From Nocardioides ganghwensis (GTDB lineage Bacteria > Actinomycetota > Actinomycetes > Propionibacteriales > Nocardioidaceae): 64,000 bases of DNA. Location: positions 62,001 through 126,000 of the forward strand of contig NZ_JACXYX010000012.1 in NCBI RefSeq assembly GCF_014779655.1, given 5' to 3'. Position numbers and translations under genes: made by a program. Shown in pieces: positions 58,794 to 64,000 of this stretch. The notes under the pieces are model-generated. The model was given only the letters and a program-made list of their open reading frames with translations. It was not told the DNA's origin and did not search any database. Position 1 is the first letter of the stretch. Every line of letters starts with the position of its first letter.

Positions 58794-60397
58794 TGGCCTT
58801 CGCGACGGCCCGCTCCCTGGCCCTCAAGGGAGCCGACGGGCACGTGATCGACGTGCAGGTCGACGTCTCGCCCGGGGTCGTCGGCACGACACTGGTGGGC
58901 CGCGTCGACAAGAGCCTCTCCGAGGCCCGCGACCGGGTGCGGATGGCCATCAACAACGACTGCGGGCGCTGGCCGGCGACCAAGCGGGTCACGGTGCTGC
59001 TCTCGCCGGCCGATCTCCCCAAGGGTGGCACCCACTACGACCTGGCGATCGCCGTCGCGGTGCTGGCGGCGGACACGTCCTGCAGGGACCTCACCCCCGA
59101 CCTGCTCGACGGCTGGGCGTTCGTGGGGGAGCTGTCGGTCTCCGGCGGACTGCGCCCGGTCCCGGGCGTGCTCCCGATGGTGATCGCGGCAGCGGCCCAC
59201 GGGCTGACGCGCGTGTTCGTGCCGGAGCCGCAGGCGGCCGAGGCGTCCCTGGTGCCGGGCATGACGGTGTTCGGGGTCAGGTCCCTCGCGCAGGTGTCGG
59301 CCGTGCTCCGTGGGGCCGAGGTGCCCGAGGCCTCGCCGGTGGTCGCGCCGTCCGCGAGCCCCCTGGCGACGTGGCGCGGCGAGGACCGCCTCGCCGGCGT
59401 CGACCTCAGCGACGTCGACGGCCTCGAGGACGTGCGCTACGCCGTCGAGGTGGCTGCCGCCGGCGGGCACCCGCTGATGCTGGTCGGTCCACGCGGCTCC
59501 GGGAAGACCTCGATCGCCGAGCGGATCCCCACGATCCTGCCCGACCTGACGACCGAGCAGTCCCTGGAGGTGACCGCGCTGCACTCGGTCGCCGGCACGC
59601 TCCCCGACGGGTCCGGTCTGCTGCGGCGCCCGCCGTGGTACGCACCGCACCACTCCGCCACCGGCGCCAGCGTGCTCGGCGGCGGTACGGGCCGGGTGCG
59701 GCCGGGCCAGGTGAGCCTCGCCCATCACGGGGTGCTCTTCCTCGACGAGTTCCCGCACTTCCGCGCCGACGTCGTGGAGGCCATGCGGCAGCCGATGGAG
59801 TCCGGCGAGGTGACCATCGCGCGCGGCGAGGAGTCCGCGACCTACCCGGCCCGCTCGCTGGTCGTGCTGGCCGCCAACTCCTGCCCCTGTGGCCGGTACC
59901 ACGGACTGTCGGGCAGCGCGTGCGAGTGCAGCCCCGTCCAGCGCCAGCACTACCTGCGCAAGCTCAGCGGTCCGATCGTCGACCGGGTCGACATCTGGAT
60001 GGAGGTCCGCCCGCAGCCACGGATGTCACAGGCCCCCTACGCGCCGGCCAGGGAGTCGTCCGCCGACGTACGAGCCCGGGTGTCCGCGGCCCGGGAGCGC
60101 CAGGCCGCCCGCTACCGCGGCTGCGACTGGATGCTCAACGCGGCCGCTCCCGGACCCGTGCTCGACCAGCGGTGGCCGCTCACGCCCGACGCGCAGCATC
60201 TCGTGGACGGCGAGCTCGCGGACGGCCGGCTCACCCGGCGTGGCCTCACCCGGGTCCAGCGACTTGCCTGGACGGTCGCCGACTGCGCCGGCGTGCCCCG
60301 CCCCGGGGAGGAGGAGGCGCGGGTGGCCCTGGCCCTGCGCTCCAGCGATCCGGCCCGGAGCCTGCCCGCGGAGGCGGTCGCGGTGGCTGCCTCGTGA
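58793..60397 (+). CDS. comM: ComM/YifB magnesium-chelatase-like AAA+ ATPase
   Basis: 534 residues: N-terminal Lon-protease-like fold (VSPGVVGTTLVGRVDKSLSEARDRVR), Walker A GPRGSGKTS from about residue 232, Walker B and arginine region (VLFLDEFPHFRADVVEAMRQPMES split by the sensor) and a C-terminal Mg_chelatase helical domain. ComM is a branch-migration helicase in natural transformation of Gram-negatives. Linked to yraN and dprA by overlaps. Confidence 0.94.
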   Translation: MAFATARSLALKGADGHVIDVQVDVSPGVVGTTLVGRVDKSLSEARDRVRMAINNDCGRWPATKRVTVLLSPADLPKGGTHYDLAIAVAVLAADTSCRDLTPDLLDGWAFVGELSVSGGLRPVPGVLPMVIAAAAHGLTRVFVPEPQAAEASLVPGMTVFGVRSLAQVSAVLRGAEVPEASPVVAPSASPLATWRGEDRLAGVDLSDVDGLEDVRYAVEVAAAGGHPLMLVGPRGSGKTSIAERIPTILPDLTTEQSLEVTALHSVAGTLPDGSGLLRRPPWYAPHHSATGASVLGGGTGRVRPGQVSLAHHGVLFLDEFPHFRADVVEAMRQPMESGEVTIARGEESATYPARSLVVLAANSCPCGRYHGLSGSACECSPVQRQHYLRKLSGPIVDRVDIWMEVRPQPRMSQAPYAPARESSADVRARVSAARERQAARYRGCDWMLNAAAPGPVLDQRWPLTPDAQHLVDGELADGRLTRRGLTRVQRLAWTVADCAGVPRPGEEEARVALALRSSDPARSLPAEAVAVAAS

Positions 60398-61605
60398 GCG
60401 GGCTGCGGAGCGTCGGGGACTCCGGCGCCGATGTGGGCGGTGGGACGGCGGCCGAGGCCGACCGGCTCGCACGGGTCGTGCTGAGTGTCGGCGTCGAGCC
60501 GGGCGACATCACCACCTCGCGGCTGGTTCGCGACCTCGGTGCGCAGCGGGCGCTGGCCGAGCAGCTGGTGCCCAAGCCGGGCAGCGGCCTCGCGGAGAGG
60601 CTGGCCGGGGTCGACCCCGTTCGCCAGCTCGAGCAGGCCGGGCGGCGTGGCATCCGGTTCCTGGTGCCGGGAGACCGCGAGTGGCCACCCGGGCTCGACG
60701 ACCTCGACCAGGTCGACCAGCTCGACCACCGGTGCCGGACCTCAGGGGACAGCGCGGAGGGGGAGCCGGTGACCTTCGGCGGGTCCCCGCCGGGCATCTG
60801 GGTGCGTGGTCCGATGCCGCTGACCGAGCTGGCCGGCTCGGTCGCGGTGGTCGGCTCGAGGGACGCCTCGGTCTACGGCATCGAAACCGCGCGAGCGATC
60901 TCCCACCATGTCGCCCTGTCCGGCGTGCCCGTGGTCTCGGGCGGCGCGCTCGGCATCGACTTCGCCGCCCACGACGCCGCGCTGCGAGCCGGCGGGGCCA
61001 CGGTCGCGGTGCTCGCCTGCGGTGTCGACCGGGTCTACCCGGAGAAGAATCGTCCGCTGCTGGCCCACCTCGCAGCCGAGTACGCCGTGGTGTCGGAGCA
61101 GCCGCCGGGATCAGGTCCGACGCAGCTGCGCTTCCTGGCGCGCAACCGCCTGATCGCGGCGCTCACGCGTGGGACGGTGCTCGTCGAGGCGGCACTGCGC
61201 AGCGGTGCCCTCAACACCGTCGGGTGGGCCGAGCAGATGAGCCGGGCGGTGATGGGCGTTCCGGGTCCGGTGACGAGCTACACCTCGGCGGGCGTGCACC
61301 AGTGCCTGCGGCGTGGCGGCGCCACCCTCGTGACCCACGGCTCCGAGGTGCTCGAGGTCGTCGGCGGGTCGGGGGAGCACCTGGTCGAGGTGCCACGCGG
61401 GCCGGAGCGGCCCCGTGACCGGCTCAGTGCGGTCGATCGGCGGGTGCTCGAGCAGGTGCCGCCCGCGTCGCCCATGGCGGTGGACGCCATCGCAAGCCAG
61501 AGCCTGCTCCACGTCCGCGACGCGATGGGCGCGCTCAGTCGTCTCGAGGCCAGGGGGTTCGTCGACCGGGTCGACGGGGGCTGGCGACTCGCAGGTGCGG
61601 GATGA
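60394..61605 (+). CDS. dprA: DNA processing protein DprA
   Basis: 403 residues: a SAM-like N-terminal part, the Rossmann-type DprA core (VAVVGSRDASVYGIETA, SGGALGIDFAAHDAAL, LACGVDRVYPEKN, FLARNRLIAAL) and a C-terminal winged-helix-like segment. DprA loads RecA on incoming single strands. An acidic, probably disordered insertion of about 30 residues (DQVDQLDHRCRTSGDS) precedes the core. GTG start overlaps the comM stop. Confidence 0.94.
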   Translation: MSGLRSVGDSGADVGGGTAAEADRLARVVLSVGVEPGDITTSRLVRDLGAQRALAEQLVPKPGSGLAERLAGVDPVRQLEQAGRRGIRFLVPGDREWPPGLDDLDQVDQLDHRCRTSGDSAEGEPVTFGGSPPGIWVRGPMPLTELAGSVAVVGSRDASVYGIETARAISHHVALSGVPVVSGGALGIDFAAHDAALRAGGATVAVLACGVDRVYPEKNRPLLAHLAAEYAVVSEQPPGSGPTQLRFLARNRLIAALTRGTVLVEAALRSGALNTVGWAEQMSRAVMGVPGPVTSYTSAGVHQCLRRGGATLVTHGSEVLEVVGGSGEHLVEVPRGPERPRDRLSAVDRRVLEQVPPASPMAVDAIASQSLLHVRDAMGALSRLEARGFVDRVDGGWRLAGAG

Positions 61606-61621
61606 GGGGCGCCGGGACACC

Positions 61622-61627
61622 TACGAT
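61622..61627 (+). promoter_or_regulatory. xerC -10 element (leaderless type)
   Basis: TACGAT 6 nt before the xerC GTG at 61634. Confidence 0.5.
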
Positions 61628-61633
61628 GCGGGA

Positions 61634-62581
61634 GTGAGCGACAGCGAGGCCGAGCCCGGCGCCGAGGCCCTCCCAGAGGGGCTGGTCCGGCTGCTGGGCG
61701 ACTACGAGCGTCACCTCGTCTCCGAGCGCGACCTCGCCCCCCATACCGTCCGCGCCTACCTCGGCGACATCGCCGGTCTGCTCGACCACTGCGTACGCCT
61801 GGGCGTCGACGACGTCGCCGATCTCGACCTGCGCACGCTGCGCAGCTGGCTGGCGAAGCTGCAGACCACCGGCCGCAGCCGTACGACGATCGCGCGCCGC
61901 GCCACGGCCGCGCGGGTCTTCACCGCGTGGCTGCACCGCACCGGCCGCGTGCCCACGGACCCGGGCGCGGCACTCGGCTCGCCGAAGAAGCACAAGACCC
62001 TGCCACCGGTCCTGCGCGCGGACGAGGCCGAGGCGCTGATCCGTTCGGCGGCGGCCCGTGCCGACGACGGAACCGCCGTCGGTGTCCGCGACGTCGCGAT
62101 GCTCGAGCTGCTCTACGCGACCGGCATCCGCGTCGGCGAGCTGGTCGGCCTCGACATCGATGACGTCGACGCCGAGCGTCGTGTCGTACGCGTCTTCGGC
62201 AAGGGCCGCAAGGAGCGATCGGTGCCCTACGGTGTCCCGGCCGGCCGCGCGGTCGACCGCTGGCTGACGACCGGACGGCCGTCGCTGCGCGTGGAGGGCT
62301 CGGGCGCGGCGCTCTTCCTCGGCGTCCGTGGTCGGCGCATCGACCAGCGAGCCGTCCGCGACCTGGTCCACCGGCGGATCGCCGACGTACCCGGAGCGCC
62401 CGACATCGGACCGCACGGTCTGCGGCACACGGCCGCGACCCACCTGCTCGAGGGTGGGGCCGACCTCCGATCGGTGCAGGAGCTGCTCGGCCACGCATCG
62501 CTGGCCACGACGCAGCTCTACACCCACGTCACCACCGACCGGTTGCGCCGGGCCTACCAGCAGGCCCACCCGCGCGCCTGA
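61634..62581 (+). CDS. xerC: Tyrosine recombinase XerC
   Basis: 315 residues. N-terminal SAM-like DNA-binding domain (LVRLLGDYERHLVSERDLAPHT) and catalytic domain with Arg166 (ATGIRVGEL), His261 and Arg264 (PHGLRHTAATHLLEGG), His287 (LGHASLATT) and Tyr296 (QLYTHV). Resolves chromosome dimers at dif with a second Xer protein. The chromosomal place next to dprA and rpsB is standard for actinobacteria, so this is not a mobile integrase. Confidence 0.95.
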   Translation: MSDSEAEPGAEALPEGLVRLLGDYERHLVSERDLAPHTVRAYLGDIAGLLDHCVRLGVDDVADLDLRTLRSWLAKLQTTGRSRTTIARRATAARVFTAWLHRTGRVPTDPGAALGSPKKHKTLPPVLRADEAEALIRSAAARADDGTAVGVRDVAMLELLYATGIRVGELVGLDIDDVDAERRVVRVFGKGRKERSVPYGVPAGRAVDRWLTTGRPSLRVEGSGAALFLGVRGRRIDQRAVRDLVHRRIADVPGAPDIGPHGLRHTAATHLLEGGADLRSVQELLGHASLATTQLYTHVTTDRLRRAYQQAHPRA

Positions 62582-62618
62582 CGCCCGGCCTCCAGCTCGG
62601 GGCGGGGCGCCCGGGCCG

Positions 62619-62850
62619 AGCGTCAGACGTACCCGCACCCATACGTGCCGGTCGGTATGACGCTGGGGGGCGCCCGGGCCGAGCGTCAGACGAACCCGCA
62701 CTCATACGTGCCGGTCGGTATGACGCTGCGGGCGCCCGGGCCGAGCGTCAGACGTACCCGCACTCATACGTGCCGGTCGGTATGACGCTGCGGGCCCCGG
62801 ACCGAGCGTCAGACGAACCCGCACCCATACGTGCCGGTCGGTATGACGCT
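62619..62850. repeat. Four-fold tandem hairpin repeat between convergent genes
   Basis: Units begin with AGCGTCAGACG at 62619, 62682, 62744 and 62805 (steps 63, 62 and 61). Each is a 46-nt module ending in GGTATGACGCT: outer arms AGCGTCA/TGACGCT, inner arms CATAC/GTATG around GTGCCGGTCG. Spacers are GGGCGCCCGGGCCG-like. Within the module only two positions vary: T/A alternates T, A, T, A, and C/T reads C, T, T, C. The array takes up most of the xerC-M23 gap (62582-62887), which has no gene. Probably terminator-like. Confidence 0.92.
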
Positions 62851-62887
62851 GCGGGGCGGCGGGGCTCCCGCCGCGAGCCCGCCGACC

Positions 62888-63487
62888 TCAGACCAGCCAG
62901 TCGACCGGGCGGCGCCAGACGTCGAGCGGCGGAGCCCACGGAAGCCTGACCGTGACCGGCTCGTCGCGCCACAGCGGCAGCAGCCGCACCGGACCGCCGC
63001 CGACGAGGGTGAGCGGGTCGAGGTACTCCTCGTCCGCACCCCGGCCCGCGATCAGGCCCCAGTGCAGGCACGAGGCGGGGAAGCAGTGGCTGTCGGTGAG
63101 GACGAGCCGCCCGATCACCTCGCCCGCTGCGACGGCCTGGCCGCGCTCCACGGTGGCCGCGACCGGCTCGTAGGTCGTACGCCGGCCCCCGTGCAGCACC
63201 GTCACGACGGGCTTGCCGCCGATCGACCCCGCGAAGCCGACGGTCCCCGGCAGGGCGGCGCGCACCGCCTGCCCCGGTGCCCCGGCCAGGTCGGCACCGC
63301 GGTGCCCGGCGGCGTACGGGTGCGGGGGCGGCTCGAAGCCCCGGACGACCTCGGGCTCGGGATCCAGCGGCCAGACGCCTGCCGGGCCCTCCGACGCCGA
63401 CGCGGCGGGCGAGGTCCAGGGCAGGACGAGGGTCGTCAGCGCGACGGCGGGGAGGGTGCTCAGGAGGGCGGTCAGGAGGGCGCGCAT
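62888..63487 (-). CDS. Secreted M23-family metallopeptidase
   Basis: 199 residues with a signal peptide (MRALLTALLSTLPAVALTTL, cleavage near ASA-SE). LytM/M23 core: AAGHRGADLAG gives His62 and Asp66; LHWGLIAG gives His142. The residue that is His in the usual HxH pair is Cys140 here (SCLHWG), a variant I remember from actinobacterial proteins next to rpsB (Rv2891-like). It may cut wall peptides or be a catalytically weak regulator. Located tail to tail with xerC. Confidence 0.85.
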   Translation of the reverse strand: MRALLTALLSTLPAVALTTLVLPWTSPAASASEGPAGVWPLDPEPEVVRGFEPPPHPYAAGHRGADLAGAPGQAVRAALPGTVGFAGSIGGKPVVTVLHGGRRTTYEPVAATVERGQAVAAGEVIGRLVLTDSHCFPASCLHWGLIAGRGADEEYLDPLTLVGGGPVRLLPLWRDEPVTVRLPWAPPLDVWRRPVDWLV

Positions 63488-63539
63488 CGGCCGATCGTCG
63501 CGGGATCCGGCACCGCCTCGCGGCGCGCGCCGCCCCTGC

Positions 63540-63576
63540 CTGTGGACGAAGAGCCGGCGCGGCGGGCTGTGGACGG
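63540..63576 (-). promoter_or_regulatory. Bipartite TCCACAG motif upstream of the M23 gene
   Basis: On the minus strand CCGTCCACAG (63576-63567), 17 bases, TCGTCCACAG (63549-63540), ending 52 bases before the M23 ATG. Order, spacing and orientation match the site before yraN. Confidence 0.5.
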
Positions 63577-63655
63577 TCCGTGGCTGCCGGATGCACGCTC
63601 GGGCTGGGCGGTGACGAGGCCCCACACGGATTCGCCGATGCGGGAAAAGAAGGCC

Positions 63656-63661
63656 TACGAT
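63656..63661 (+). promoter_or_regulatory. rpsB -10 element
   Basis: TACGAT with TTCGCC 19 bases upstream, about 257 nt ahead of rpsB. The stretch 63488-63918 holds no gene: it contains the M23 upstream motif, this promoter and a long leader in which S2-type autoregulation is possible. Confidence 0.4.
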
Positions 63662-63918
63662 GTGCGGAGCAGTCCACCCGGACTGACTTCGCACGCTCGC
63701 TGACCGCGTCGGAATGCATCCCTGGTTCCGGACCGCCCGTGGGCGTCGGTCCTCAGTTCCGCCAGCTCCACGCTGCGGATCGGACCGGCGCGCGAGCGTC
63801 AGGGCACCCGGCACCCGCCGGGCGCAGCAACTGAAAACCAACAGGAGTCCGCTCCCGGTCCGCACCTGCCGCAAGGTCGGGCACATCGGTGAGCGCCTCC
63901 GCTACAACAGGAGAACCC

Positions 63919-64000
63919 ATGGCAGTCGTCACCATGCGCCAGCTGCTCGAGAGCGGCGTCCACTTCGGTCACCAGACCCGTCGCTGGAACCCCAAGATGA
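63919..64000 (+). CDS. rpsB: 30S ribosomal protein S2, 3' end beyond the window
   Basis: The first 27 codons ([20 protein letters not shown] then RWNPKM) are the diagnostic S2 N-terminus. ATG behind ACAGGAGAACC. The rest, and presumably tsf, lie downstream. Confidence 0.95.

Noticed and set aside
61634..62581. Mobile-element integrase
   Set aside because: Sequence and neighbours (dprA, M23, rpsB) identify chromosomal XerC; there are no att repeats or cargo.
62619..62850. CRISPR-like array or coding repeat
   Set aside because: Spacers are 15-17 nt and nearly identical. The frames are open on both strands but give repetitive peptides without a start or ribosome-binding site.

Overview
The window is chromosomal DNA of a very GC-rich actinobacterium. 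Gene content and codon use fit the Nocardioidaceae (Nocardioides-like). That assignment is inference from protein style, GTG/TTG starts and gene order, not from a search. Almost everything is ordinary housekeeping DNA: 68 protein genes, no rRNA, and no tRNA, insertion sequence, prophage or CRISPR array that I could recognise. From memory, the order leuC-leuD-hup-cofC/fbiD-gpsA-ddl-DUF3515-thiL-DAK2-recG ... rnc-mutM-smc-ftsY-amt-glnB-glnD-ffh-rpsP-KH-rimM-trmD-rplS-lepB-rnhB-DUF2469-yraN-comM-dprA-xerC-M23-rpsB follows the conserved Mycobacterium tuberculosis order (Rv2988c to Rv2890c).

Layout. 0-3.8 kb: the end of a citrate-type response regulator, an Ada-AlkA fusion coupled to ogt (alkylation repair), a small membrane protein and an IclR regulator. 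3.8-9.3 kb: leuCD, an HU protein with a long basic tail, cofC (F420), plsC-gpsA (phospholipid). 9.3-13.6 kb: an ECF sigma gene with a membrane partner, a PLP trans-sulfuration enzyme, ddl, a DUF3515 lipoprotein and a stand-alone Lrp sensor domain. 13.7-22.8 kb: thiL, rpmB, a DAK2/FakA-like protein, recG, rsmD-coaD, DUF177-rpmF-rnc-mutM. 22.8-30.7 kb: an accessory block (small coiled-coil protein, MFS exporter, methyltransferase, FAD oxidase plus class V aminotransferase plus GNAT, two secreted proteins). 30.8-37.2 kb: smc, a thioesterase, small proteins, ftsY. 37.2-41.4 kb: a repeat array and two surface-glycan genes inserted between ftsY and amt. 41.5-47.5 kb: amt-glnB-glnD and ffh. 47.5-52.7 kb: a second accessory block with a lysyl-oxidase-like lipoprotein, an amidohydrolase and a second sigma/membrane-partner pair. 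52.8-64 kb: rpsP-khpA, rimM-trmD, rplS, lepB-rnhB-DUF2469, yraN-comM-dprA, xerC, an M23 peptidase and the start of rpsB.

The most interesting material is non-coding. (1) A roughly 80-nt element occurs at 14,660 and, inverted, at 58,135. Its two hairpins differ by compensatory base changes while the loop is conserved, as expected of a structured RNA. (2) Two convergent gene gaps are filled by repeat arrays: a mirror-image array with 32-bp period (37,231-37,434) and a four-fold 61-63-bp tandem hairpin array (62,619-62,850). (3) A bipartite motif CCGTCCACAG-N17-TYBTCCACAG lies on the coding strand upstream of both yraN-comM-dprA and the M23 peptidase. (4) Many genes carry a TAnnnT-like hexamer 6-7 nt before the start codon, the signature of leaderless transcripts. 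Protein-level oddities are a TrmD-acetyltransferase fusion, a bacterial lysyl oxidase homologue that keeps copper and cofactor residues, and an RNase III gene whose only local start is CTG.
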